Origin: Advenella sp048381675
Lineage (GTDB): Bacteria > Pseudomonadota > Gammaproteobacteria > Burkholderiales > Burkholderiaceae_B
Direction: 5' to 3'
NCBI RefSeq assembly: GCF_048381675.1
Contig: NZ_JBLWIS010000009.1
Coordinates: 69,755 to 133,754 of the forward strand
Length of the DNA stretch: 64,000 bases
Within the stretch, counting starts at the first letter, position 1. Each line of letters opens with the position of its first letter. This document shows positions 26,472 to 34,212 of this stretch, one piece after another. Below the pieces are notes generated by a model. The model searched no databases. It was not told the DNA's origin and saw nothing but the letters and a program-made list of their open reading frames with translations. The translations under genes and the position numbers were made by a program.

Positions 26472-27602
26472 ATGCATAATCAATCATCACATTCCCATAG
26501 CGCCTTAACCGGCCTGACAGTTATCGATTTGACGCGTGTGTTGGGGGGACCATACTGCACCCAGATTCTGGCAGATCATGGTGCTAATGTGCTTAAAATA
26601 GAACCGCCTTCAGGCGATGAAACACGCATGTGGGGCCCCCCGTTTGTGGGGGATACGGCAGCCTATTTTGTGGGAGTCAACCGGAACAAAGAGGGCATGA
26701 GCCTGGATTTGTCCCAGGAACAGGGCAGGGCCTTTTTAAGAACCCTGCTGGCAGATGCCGATATCCTGGTAGAAAACTTCAAGCCAGGTACCCTGGAAAA
26801 ATGGGGACTCGGGTATCAAACTCTGCAGCAGGAGTTTCCAGCCCTGATTCATTGTTGTATTAGTGGTTTTGGGGCCGATGGCCCCTTGGGAGGACTGCCG
26901 GGGTATGATGCCTGTGCCCAGGCCATGTGCGGCCTGATGAGTGTGAATGGAGAAAAAAACGGCGATCCGCTTAGGGTAGGGTTGCCGGTGGTGGATATGG
27001 TAACCGGCCTGAATGCCGCGATTGCCATCTTAATGGCGGTGAATGAGCGGCATAACAGTGGTTTGGGGCAATACCTGGATATCACTTTGTATGATTGCGC
27101 CATTTCATTGTTGCATCCGCATGCACCCAATTATTTCAACAGTGGCAAGATTCCGGGTAGAACCGGTAATGATCATCCCAATATTGCCCCCTATGAATCT
27201 TATGCCACGGGCGAAGGAGAGATTTTTCTGGCGGTGGGTAATAACCGGCAATTTGCCTTGTTATGCCAGAAACTGAACCATCCGGCCCTGGCCGAAGATG
27301 CACGTTTCATTAATAATGCGGACAGGTTGCAAAACAGGTCGCAATTACGTGAGGTGCTTTCTGCCATTCTGCTTGAGTACAAAGCCCAGGAACTTGCTCG
27401 GGATTTGCTTGAATTGGGTGTTCCGGCCGCTCCCATTAATAACGTGGCCCAGTTGCTGGAGCATCCACATACGGCACACAGGAATATGGTGATTGAACAG
27501 GATGGTTATATTGGGATTAATACACCCATCAAGCTGTCCAGGACGCCAGCCCGTTTTAGAAAAGGAGCACCAGCGTTACAGAAACCCTCTTTTGAGTATT
27601 GA
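26472..27602 (+). CDS. Class III (CaiB/BaiF) CoA-transferase
   Basis: A 376-residue enzyme with LTVIDLTRVLGGPYCTQILADHGANVLKIEPP, GVNRNKEGMSLDL and a likely catalytic aspartate in LPVVDMVTG. It transfers CoA to an organic acid, giving the acyl-CoA that the AidB-like dehydrogenase two genes upstream could oxidise. It starts five bases after the Bug stop codon and ends the operon. The CoA donor and acceptor are unknown. Confidence 0.93.
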   Translation: MHNQSSHSHSALTGLTVIDLTRVLGGPYCTQILADHGANVLKIEPPSGDETRMWGPPFVGDTAAYFVGVNRNKEGMSLDLSQEQGRAFLRTLLADADILVENFKPGTLEKWGLGYQTLQQEFPALIHCCISGFGADGPLGGLPGYDACAQAMCGLMSVNGEKNGDPLRVGLPVVDMVTGLNAAIAILMAVNERHNSGLGQYLDITLYDCAISLLHPHAPNYFNSGKIPGRTGNDHPNIAPYESYATGEGEIFLAVGNNRQFALLCQKLNHPALAEDARFINNADRLQNRSQLREVLSAILLEYKAQELARDLLELGVPAAPINNVAQLLEHPHTAHRNMVIEQDGYIGINTPIKLSRTPARFRKGAPALQKPSFEY

Positions 27603-27626
27603 GTGAGTGGATCTGTAAAAGACCCG
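27602..27626. terminator. Imperfect hairpin between convergent genes
   Basis: Arms around GAGTGGATCT and AGACCCGCTC (about 27604-27628) form an imperfect 10-bp stem with one G-U pair and one mismatch. A T-rich stretch (GTTTCAGTTTTTC) follows. It sits just after the CoA-transferase stop and before the convergent small gene. Confidence 0.4.
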
Positions 27627-27633
27627 CTCAGTT

Positions 27634-27903
27634 TCAGTTTTTCAGGGCCTTTTCCAGCAAGGCATTCACCACGTCGTTGGTGCTGGTGTTTTGTGCAATA
27701 GCCTGGGCACGAATTTCTTCTATCAGGGTTTGTTTGATTTTTACCGGGAACGATACCAGGCCTTGTGCCTGGTCCAGCTTGCGTTGCTCGCGTCGGTCAA
27801 GTAGTGCACCTGAGTCGGTAGAAAAACGGTTCGGAATGCCTTCCTGTTTCATTTTTCCTACTGTTTTAAGGGCTTTTTGTTTTTCCAAATCGGTTTTTTT
27901 CAT
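27634..27903 (-). CDS. Small protein with ribbon-helix-helix-like C-terminus
   Basis: An 89-residue, highly charged protein not recognised by name. The C-terminal half (from about 48, LVSFPVKIKQTLIEEIRAQA then NTSTNDVVNALLEKAL) has the strand-helix-helix pattern of ribbon-helix-helix DNA-binding proteins, as found in antitoxins and partition regulators. No partner toxin or ParA gene adjoins. It lies near the H-NS gene on the same strand. Confidence 0.6.
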   Translation of the reverse strand: MKKTDLEKQKALKTVGKMKQEGIPNRFSTDSGALLDRREQRKLDQAQGLVSFPVKIKQTLIEEIRAQAIAQNTSTNDVVNALLEKALKN

Positions 27904-28061
27904 GCTGATTCTGTATTGATGGGTTGTAGGAGAGAGGGGTTTTAGCGCATGAGTGACGATTTTTAATTAGGCCAGTATGCAAAAAAAGCAGAGCAGATAA
28001 TAGCACCATTTGAATGCCAAACGGAGTTTTTTTGAATGGCATCTATTAATGGTTTTGGTAA

Positions 28062-28092
28062 AAAGACGCCACAGGATTACAGTGGCGTCTTT
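28062..28092 (-). terminator. Rho-independent terminator of the H-NS gene
   Basis: AAAGACGCCAC (28062-28072) pairs perfectly with GTGGCGTCTTT (28082-28092) around a 9-base loop. On the minus strand the stem is followed by TTTTTACC. It lies 34 bases past the H-NS stop codon. Confidence 0.85.
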
Positions 28093-28125
28093 GTTGATGC
28101 TGTTAAATAAAGGTATTAACTGAAA

Positions 28126-28569
28126 TTAATCGTTAATTAACAAATCTTCCAGTTGGTTGTTGGGATTTTCTGCCAAGTAGTTGGCAATAAATGCCGGTCT
28201 TTTGCCACGGCCAGACCAGGTTTCTTCCGGATTGTTTTTGCTACGATATTTGGCTTTAACGGGTTTTGCGCTTTTTGCCTGTTTGCCAGTTAAACCTTCA
28301 GCAATAATGGCAGGGTCTATACCCAGCGCTTGCGCCATTTTTTTGCCTTCCTGAATATAACGGTTCAGTTCTTCGGTACGGATTTCATTAACACGTTTAT
28401 CTAGCAGGTTTTGTACTGCTACGATGTCATTGGCAGAAGAGAGATTGGAAACGAGGGCTTCCAGAAACTGGCTGGTTGAAACATTGTGTTTATTGATTAA
28501 TTCATTAAAAGAACCAATTAATGATTTGTGTTCTTCTTTAACGGATTCCAATGCTATAGAGCGAGACAT
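28126..28569 (-). CDS. H-NS family nucleoid protein
   Basis: A 147-residue protein. An N-terminal alpha-helical oligomerisation region (about 1-85) is followed by a lysine/alanine-rich linker and the H-NS C-terminal DNA-binding domain: KAKYRSKNNPEETWSGRG then KRPAFI. The core W-S-G-R-G-K-R-P matches the AT-hook-like loop of betaproteobacterial H-NS such as Bordetella BpH3. It silences AT-rich, often foreign DNA. The C-terminal extension after the loop (NYLAENPNNQLEDLLIND) is acidic. It is preceded by about 560 AT-rich bases, a likely target for its own repression. Confidence 0.93.
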   Translation of the reverse strand: MSRSIALESVKEEHKSLIGSFNELINKHNVSTSQFLEALVSNLSSANDIVAVQNLLDKRVNEIRTEELNRYIQEGKKMAQALGIDPAIIAEGLTGKQAKSAKPVKAKYRSKNNPEETWSGRGKRPAFIANYLAENPNNQLEDLLIND

Positions 28570-28913
28570 GTTTTTATAGCCTTTTAAAATTGATTTTGAT
28601 AAATGATTGGTTTCTTATGAATGATTAATAGGAAGGCTATTAACCAAGTTAGAAAGCTGGACTTAATTATAGATAAAATGGCCTTTATACGCCACTGTTA
28701 ATTATAAAAATTATTTGAATGGCTAACATAACTGCTGGCTTATAAATTGGGTTTTTGGGTAATGCTGGGCGGTGTTGATTTAGGACCAGTAAAGCCTGGT
28801 TGTATTTGTGTATTTTTACTTATGGTGTTTGTTTCGTTAATATTTGTATATTAATTGTATTTATTAATAACAAATTGTTTGTTAATAAATTTAATTGGTG
28901 CATGGGTAATTAA

Positions 28914-28936
28914 TGGCTTATAGAATTAATAAGCCA
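28914..28936. repeat. Inverted repeat TGGCTTAT-N7-ATAAGCCA
   Basis: Perfect 8-bp arms at 28914-28921 and 28929-28936. It lies 12 bases before a larger hairpin. It could be an operator or part of a double-hairpin terminator. Confidence 0.55.
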
Positions 28937-28948
28937 AGCATAAGAAAG

Positions 28949-28989
28949 CATTTAACATTAATGACCCATTGGGTTATTAATGTTAAATG
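28949..28989. repeat. Long AT-rich hairpin
   Basis: CATTTAACATTAAT (28949-28962) is the exact reverse complement of 28976-28989. Inside it ACCC (28964-28967) pairs with GGGT (28971-28974) around a three-base loop, giving an almost unbroken 19-bp stem. No U tract follows, so a role as protein-binding site or mRNA leader element is as likely as termination. Confidence 0.6.
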
Positions 28990-29151
28990 ATCCATTCCGC
29001 ATACAGGGAAAGCAAAAGGATGATTTTGCAACACTTCCTGGAAAAATTTTAAAAAGACGAAAAAAACAAAACATGAATCAAAAAATAGAGGGATAATTCC
29101 GTCTGTTTATCAGCAGTAAGTACGTTTTTATTGATCACTTCCGGACCGACT

Positions 29152-29904
29152 ATGTTTTATGTTTTTCCCAATCCCCAGGCAATTGCAAAACATGTAAGTG
29201 AATTGCTTATTGCACAAATCCAGAAAAAAAATGATTCGGTATTGGGCTTGGCCACAGGCAGCACCATGGAACCTGTTTATGAAAAATTATGTGAACAGGT
29301 TGCGCAACAAAATGTAGATGTATCGGGCTTAACCACCTTCAACCTGGATGAATACATCGGGTTGGGTAGCGATCATCCGCAGAGTTATCGTTATTATATG
29401 CGGCAGCATTTGTTCAACCGCCTGGCGTTTGTGCAGCATCGCACCTTCCTGCCAGACGGTTTGTGTGCGGATCCGATCAAGCAATGTGAACAATACTCAG
29501 ATCAAATCCAGCAGGCTGGTCACATCGACTTGCAGTTGCTGGGCATTGGTAATAACGGTCATATCGGCTTTAACGAGCCGGGCACCTCATTTGGCAGCCG
29601 TACACATGTGGTACCGCTAACTGAACAAACCAGGATTGATAACAGTCGTTTTTTTGATTCTTTGGATGAGGTGCCTACTCAGGCTATTACGTTGGGCCTG
29701 CAGGACATCATGGAATCAAAACAAATTATTCTTATTGCCACAGGTACCAACAAGGCGCAAATCATGGCAGAGCTGTATGAAAGCCCTGTTACCGAGCAGT
29801 TGCCGGCTTCGGTAATCAAGTCTCATCCGAATGCGATGATTTTGCTTGATGAACAGGCGGCGCAATTTTTACCTGCCGAGTTGCGTGATGCGGTGGTGAG
29901 TTAA
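29152..29904 (+). CDS. nagB: Glucosamine-6-phosphate deaminase
   Basis: About 250 residues from ATG 29152. A TTG at 29131 would add seven residues but has no better ribosome site. Converts glucosamine-6-phosphate to fructose-6-phosphate and ammonia. Motifs: LGLATGSTMEPVYEKL (phosphate loop), TFNLDEYIGL with the catalytic Asp pair, and LLGIGNNGHIGFNEPGTSFGSRTHVVPL with the catalytic His. The length is near the shorter Bacillus-type NagB, without the E. coli allosteric tail. No nagA, nagK or transporter gene lies beside it. Confidence 0.95.
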   Translation: MFYVFPNPQAIAKHVSELLIAQIQKKNDSVLGLATGSTMEPVYEKLCEQVAQQNVDVSGLTTFNLDEYIGLGSDHPQSYRYYMRQHLFNRLAFVQHRTFLPDGLCADPIKQCEQYSDQIQQAGHIDLQLLGIGNNGHIGFNEPGTSFGSRTHVVPLTEQTRIDNSRFFDSLDEVPTQAITLGLQDIMESKQIILIATGTNKAQIMAELYESPVTEQLPASVIKSHPNAMILLDEQAAQFLPAELRDAVVS

Positions 29905-29911
29905 GTAATTG

Positions 29912-30119
29912 TGTTACGCCTATTCTGAAGGCACCACCAATTCCGATCGTGTCATGGTTGGCGTAGCCCCCAGGCTGATGATAATGGCATGCGTTATGCG
30001 GTTGGCCTTAGTGGTCCTCTAGAAGAAGTTCGTTCTAGAAAAGAAGAGATAGCCCGCTTGTTGGTGCAAAAACTGGGTATGCATGATATGCATACCTACG
30101 ACAAAAATAGCATTTCTTG
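29912..30119 (+). pseudogene. Remnant of an IclR family regulator (C-terminal end, frameshifted)
   Basis: Directly after nagB, two frames together spell the end of an IclR effector domain. Frame one from about 29912 gives EGTTNSDRVMVGVAP. Frame two from about 29965 continues DDNGMRYAVGLSGPLEEVRSRK and EEIARLLVQKLGMHDM, then stops at 30117-30119. The GVA-P/D-N-G/A-V-G-L-SGP order is the IclR signature also seen in the two intact IclR proteins of this window. The rest of the gene is gone. It was probably the regulator of the monooxygenase operon that follows. Confidence 0.7.
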
Positions 30120-30130
30120 ATGTAGATCAA
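30117..30130. promoter_or_regulatory. Perfect FNR/ANR-type box
   Basis: TTGATGTAGATCAA matches the FNR consensus TTGAT-N4-ATCAA at all ten defined positions. It begins at the stop codon of the IclR relic and lies 54 bases before the flavin reductase start, a position suited to control by an oxygen-sensing FNR-type regulator. Confidence 0.7.
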
Positions 30131-30184
30131 AAACAAATAGAATGTGTTCCATAGGTTTTATTTTGAACTTACCGGGACACGACA

Positions 30185-30700
30185 ATGATTTATTCAATTA
30201 ACGAAGAAAAATTCAAACAGTCGATGAGAAATCTCGCCTCCGGGGTCACACTGATTACCAGTGAGTGCTCTGGCTTGCGTGGTGGCATGACCGCTACTGC
30301 TGTTTGCTCATTATCTGCCGATCCGGCCCAAATTCTTATTTGCGTTAATCGTAAGTCAGCGACTTATGGCCTTATCAAGGCGGGCGGAAAATTCTGCGTC
30401 AATGTATTGGCTGATTCTCAATCACAGATTGCTTCTGTGTTTGCCAGCCCCATTGATTGGGAGCAAAAATTCTCCAGAGCAGAGTGGAACACACTGGAAA
30501 CGGGTGCGCCAGTCCTGAAGGATGCCTTGGTGGCCTTTGATTGTGAAGTGGCTGAATACATCGACTCGGCCACTCATACGATATTCATTGGACGGGTGGT
30601 AGGTGCTAATTTCACTGAAAACGAATTGCCGCTGATCTATTTCCAAGGTAACTACTCTTCACTGACCAACCAAGAAAGTGTGGGTGTTCATGCATATTGA
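30185..30700 (+). CDS. Flavin reductase (HpaC-like), small component of two-component monooxygenase
   Basis: A 171-residue protein of the FMN-binding flavin-reductase family: EEKFKQSMRNLASGVTLITSE at the start, then GGMTATAVCSLSADPAQILICVNRKSATY and GGKFCVNVLADSQ, and FIGRVVGAN near the end. It supplies reduced flavin from NAD(P)H to the monooxygenase encoded by the next gene, whose ATG overlaps this stop codon (TGATG). A perfect FNR-type box lies upstream. Confidence 0.93.
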   Translation: MIYSINEEKFKQSMRNLASGVTLITSECSGLRGGMTATAVCSLSADPAQILICVNRKSATYGLIKAGGKFCVNVLADSQSQIASVFASPIDWEQKFSRAEWNTLETGAPVLKDALVAFDCEVAEYIDSATHTIFIGRVVGANFTENELPLIYFQGNYSSLTNQESVGVHAY

Positions 30701-31950
30701 TGGATGAAATGATAATGACAAAAATGTTTGATTTTACATACTCGGAAGCCCGCACTTGTGGTCAGGAGGCTTACGATGCTTCGCTGGTGGATGATAGCTG
30801 GATGAGCAGTCAAGAAAGGCAACTGTATGAGTCTGCCATGCATTTGATACCGGTCTTGCAGCAAAGGGAAAAAGACTGTATCACTGCACGTAGTTTACCG
30901 GACGAAACCTTTGCCGATTTCCAGCGGCTTGGTCTGCCCAGGATTCTTCAGCCGATGTTATATGGCGGATTTGAGGGTTCAACAACCTTGCTGTCAAGAA
31001 TTGTTGAAGATTTGTCTGTTGCTTGCCCATCTAGTGGCTGGGTGTTGGCAGTATACGGTGAGCATGCCTGGATGGCGGCAAGCTTTGCGAAACAGGCCCA
31101 GGACGAGATCTGGCTTGAGAACCAACAGGCGGTTGTTGCCTCCAGCCTGGCACCACGTGCCACGGCAGAAATCGTCGAGGGTGGCTATCGTGTGACGGGC
31201 ACTTATCCTTTTGCCAGTGGTTGCAAACACGCTTTGTGGCTGGTGTTGGGCGTGTTTGTTCAGAATGGTGAAAGCCGTGAAATGCGCTACATGTTGGTAC
31301 CCAAACATGATGTGGAAATTCTGGATGACTGGGAAACACTGGGGCTTCGTGGTACTGGCAGCAATACCTTATTACTGGACAATGTATTTATTCCTGATCA
31401 TCGTACGGTGGTGGACAAGTCTCTGCAAACAGGGGACACCCCAGGTAGTAAAGTACATCCGGATTATGCATTGTTGCGTGCGCCACGACAGGTTTTTTCA
31501 ACTTTTACCCAGCTCCCGGTGACCCTTGGCCTGGGACGCCGGGTATTAAATCATGTTTGCCAGACAATGCAAGGTAGAGTCTCGCGTGGCACCACAAATT
31601 TACAGGATTCACAAATTGTTCAGCTCAAAATCGGTGAGGCTGCGGCAGATTTGAATGCGGCTATTACAGTTGCGCATCGCAGGCAGCAATACACGCATGA
31701 GCGGATGAAAAGAGGACTCGAACTTGGTCAGCGGGATGTTTTTGCCTGTCGACGCGATTCGGTCTGGGCAAACAGCATGGCCCGTCAAAGCATTGAAAAG
31801 CTGATTTCAATTACCAGCGCTGAAATTGTTCATAACCGCAATGATTTGCAATCATGGTACCGGGATGCCCTCACAACAGGTACGCATTTTAGTGCCAACT
31901 GGGAATCGGCCATGGTGCCTTATGGGAAATTTCAGCTTGGATTGATTTAA
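30700..31950 (+). CDS. Flavin-dependent monooxygenase of acyl-CoA-dehydrogenase fold (HsaA/HpaB C2-like)
   Basis: About 416 residues, starting at the ATG that overlaps the flavin reductase stop. It is the oxygenase component of a two-component system, using reduced flavin and O2 to hydroxylate a phenolic ring. Family features are LGLPRILQPMLYGGFEGS, SSGWVLAVYGEHAW, GGYRVTGTYPFASGCKHA, LRGTGSNTLLLDNVFIPDHR and the C-terminal ANWESAM. The nearest characterised types are HsaA (steroid ring) and p-hydroxyphenylacetate hydroxylase C2. The product, a catechol, would suit the downstream VOC protein and hydrolase. Confidence 0.9.
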   Translation: MDEMIMTKMFDFTYSEARTCGQEAYDASLVDDSWMSSQERQLYESAMHLIPVLQQREKDCITARSLPDETFADFQRLGLPRILQPMLYGGFEGSTTLLSRIVEDLSVACPSSGWVLAVYGEHAWMAASFAKQAQDEIWLENQQAVVASSLAPRATAEIVEGGYRVTGTYPFASGCKHALWLVLGVFVQNGESREMRYMLVPKHDVEILDDWETLGLRGTGSNTLLLDNVFIPDHRTVVDKSLQTGDTPGSKVHPDYALLRAPRQVFSTFTQLPVTLGLGRRVLNHVCQTMQGRVSRGTTNLQDSQIVQLKIGEAAADLNAAITVAHRRQQYTHERMKRGLELGQRDVFACRRDSVWANSMARQSIEKLISITSAEIVHNRNDLQSWYRDALTTGTHFSANWESAMVPYGKFQLGLI

Positions 31951-31990
31951 GTAAAAACTACTTATGGAAATATTAATAAGAGGAATGGGG

Positions 31991-32881
31991 ATGAAGACAA
32001 AGGAATATGAATTTAATTATGAGGATGTGGTTTATCTGGCGCATCCAGGTGGTGAGTTATTGGCCCGTATATATACACCAGTAGGTGATGGGCCGTTTCC
32101 GGCGATAGTAGAACTGCATGGCGGGGCCTGGAGCAAATTTGATCGGACCCGTGGGGAAGCCTTGCACCAAGCCTTTGCCAAAGCAGGTATTGTGGTAGTT
32201 GCTCTGGATTTCAGGCAAGGTGAGGAGGGGGCGTACCCTAAATCGGTAGCCGATATCAATTATGGCATTCGATGGCTGAAAGCCAATGCGGAAAAACTTA
32301 AGGTGGATCCTGAGCGGGTCGGACTTTCCGGTAATTCCAGTGGCGGACATTTGGGTATGTTGGTGGCCATGCGCCCCGATGATCCACGTTACAGCGAAAT
32401 CCAGTTGCCCGATGCATCACCCAGCGTGGATGCCAGTGTCAGGTTCGTGTCTATGTTATGGCCTGTTATCAATCCTTACGGCCGCTATCAGCATGCCAAA
32501 CGGCTTCTTGATAGTGATTCACCGCCAGAGTGGGCGGCCAGAATTGTGAAAATGCAGGATGCTTATTGGAAAACGACCGAAGCAATGAAGGAAGCTAACC
32601 CAATGCTTATGCTTGAACGCAAGGAAAAGGTGCATTTGCCACCGGCATTTTGGCTTTCTGTGAAGAATGATGACGTGCACAACTATAGGGATATTGAGTC
32701 CGATGTGCCGGGTACCGAAGCCGATCGCTTTGCCCTGCGCTATGGCGAAGCTGGTGGAAATATTGAGTTGCTGGTTTGGGATGCAGAAAAAATGTTTACC
32801 GTGGTTCATCCAACTTTGCCCTCTACTGTTGAGGCGATGAACAGGGTGGTGGCATTTGCAAAAAAACATCTTGACGCCTGA
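31991..32881 (+). CDS. Alpha/beta-hydrolase, HSL/esterase type
   Basis: About 296 residues from ATG 31991, chosen because AAGAGG at 31978-31983 lies seven bases before it; earlier in-frame ATGs lack a site. It has the oxyanion HGG motif (ELHGGAWSKF) and the nucleophile elbow GNSSGGH, as in hormone-sensitive-lipase-like esterases. The late acid/His region is less clear: WDAEKMFTVVHPTLP may hold the His. It lies in the ring-hydroxylation operon, so it could open an ester or lactone substrate or a ring-cleavage product. Confidence 0.88.
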   Translation: MKTKEYEFNYEDVVYLAHPGGELLARIYTPVGDGPFPAIVELHGGAWSKFDRTRGEALHQAFAKAGIVVVALDFRQGEEGAYPKSVADINYGIRWLKANAEKLKVDPERVGLSGNSSGGHLGMLVAMRPDDPRYSEIQLPDASPSVDASVRFVSMLWPVINPYGRYQHAKRLLDSDSPPEWAARIVKMQDAYWKTTEAMKEANPMLMLERKEKVHLPPAFWLSVKNDDVHNYRDIESDVPGTEADRFALRYGEAGGNIELLVWDAEKMFTVVHPTLPSTVEAMNRVVAFAKKHLDA

Positions 32882-32896
32882 AATCAGGAGGAAACC

Positions 32897-34078
32897 ATGC
32901 GTTTGATCCCGAAGAAATACAATGTTGGTGGCGTCAGGCTAGAGCAGCCCTTCAAGGCTGTCAGATTGGGACACTTGGGTTTGTGGGAAGAAAACCTGCC
33001 GGAAAAACTGAAAATACTGGTTGATGTATTGGGCATGCGGCATACGGATGTATTGAAAAAGTCCAATGCCGATATATTGGGACACTTTACGACTTGCAAT
33101 ACCGATCACCACACCCTGGTTATTCTCAATCCGAATTCAGGGGACCCAGAGCGTAAAAAGCTGTATGAGGCAGGCGTTATCCTGAATCAAATCTCCTTTC
33201 AGGTTAACAGCCTGAAAGAAGTGAATGATGCACACGCATTTTTTCTTGAAAATGACATTAGAATCAGTCGTATCGGCCGTGACTTGCCCGGCAGCAATTG
33301 GGCGGTTTATGCCTTTGATCCGGACGGGCACCGGGTAGAGCTTTTTTACGGTATGGAGCAAATTGGCTGGAGCGGCAATAGCAAGCCCGAAGCCATGTAT
33401 GAGCGGCTGCCATACGTTACATTCACTCTGCCGCAAAAGGCGGAAGCACAGGAAGTTCAGCAGGCCAAAGAGCGCAATATCGATCTGTGTTCGGGCTTTT
33501 CCTGTCATTCTTCACAACCCCATGTCTATGATGTAGGTGGTGTTTTGCTGCAGCAGCCCTTTAAAGTCTCCAAGGTTGGTCCCGTTCGCATTTTTGTTGC
33601 CGATATGGAAAAATCCGAGCATTTCTACATCAAGATCATCGGTTTGAAAAAGACCGAAGAAGTTGAGTATCGGGGGCATAAGTGCGTGTATCTTAGTACC
33701 GGTCAAGAGCATCATTGCGTGGCGCTTATTCCGATTGCCTTGCGCAATATGTTGGGGTTCAAGGAAAATACGACCTTGTTAAGTATTGGTCTGCAGGTTC
33801 AAACTTATGAGCAACTGAGGCAGGCCGGCTCTTTTCTGATTGAAAAAGGCTTGAGGCCCGTTCATGTTCCGCAGGAATTGCAGCCTGGTATTCAATATGC
33901 CCTGCATTTTGCGCTTGACGAGGTGAATCTCTTGCAGATTTATTTTGAAATGGATGGTTTTCACAAGAAGCAATCAGAAAATCCATATGCTTTTTTGCCA
34001 TTCGAGCAATGGCCGGATTGCATAGAAGCAGGGGAAGAAAGCTATACCACCCAAACCCGCTTGGGACCGATGGGATAA
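32897..34078 (+). CDS. Two-domain VOC superfamily protein (extradiol-dioxygenase fold, altered metal site)
   Basis: A 393-residue protein of two vicinal-oxygen-chelate units (about 20-160 and 215-370), the arrangement of type I extradiol dioxygenases. In unit one the likely metal ligands are H26 (RLGHLGL), Q98 where a His is expected (LNQISFQV) and E148 (HRVELFYG). In unit two all three positions are replaced (GPVRI, LSIGLQV, LLQIYF). A standard 2-His-1-carboxylate site is therefore missing, and the only plausible site is in the N-terminal unit, not the usual C-terminal one. It may be an unusual dioxygenase, an isomerase/glyalase-like enzyme or a structural relative. Confidence 0.82.
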   Translation: MRLIPKKYNVGGVRLEQPFKAVRLGHLGLWEENLPEKLKILVDVLGMRHTDVLKKSNADILGHFTTCNTDHHTLVILNPNSGDPERKKLYEAGVILNQISFQVNSLKEVNDAHAFFLENDIRISRIGRDLPGSNWAVYAFDPDGHRVELFYGMEQIGWSGNSKPEAMYERLPYVTFTLPQKAEAQEVQQAKERNIDLCSGFSCHSSQPHVYDVGGVLLQQPFKVSKVGPVRIFVADMEKSEHFYIKIIGLKKTEEVEYRGHKCVYLSTGQEHHCVALIPIALRNMLGFKENTTLLSIGLQVQTYEQLRQAGSFLIEKGLRPVHVPQELQPGIQYALHFALDEVNLLQIYFEMDGFHKKQSENPYAFLPFEQWPDCIEAGEESYTTQTRLGPMG

Positions 34079-34212
34079 AAAGGCTCTGTCGTGGTTGCCG
34101 TGGAGAAAAATGCAATTTGATTTCACTTGATTGCATAGAAATGCATAAATAAATGAATGCTGAGATATATGGATGCTGTCATTTTATAAAAAGAGGAAAG
34201 GAGACAATAGTG

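Larger units (their letters stand above)
28570..29151. other. Long AT-rich intergenic region between H-NS and nagB
   Basis: No gene is visible in these roughly 580 bases. The sequence is dominated by TTAAT-type repeats and contains two strong hairpins (28914-28936 and 28949-28989). It separates divergent genes, so it should hold both promoters. Such DNA is the preferred substrate of H-NS. Confidence 0.5.
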
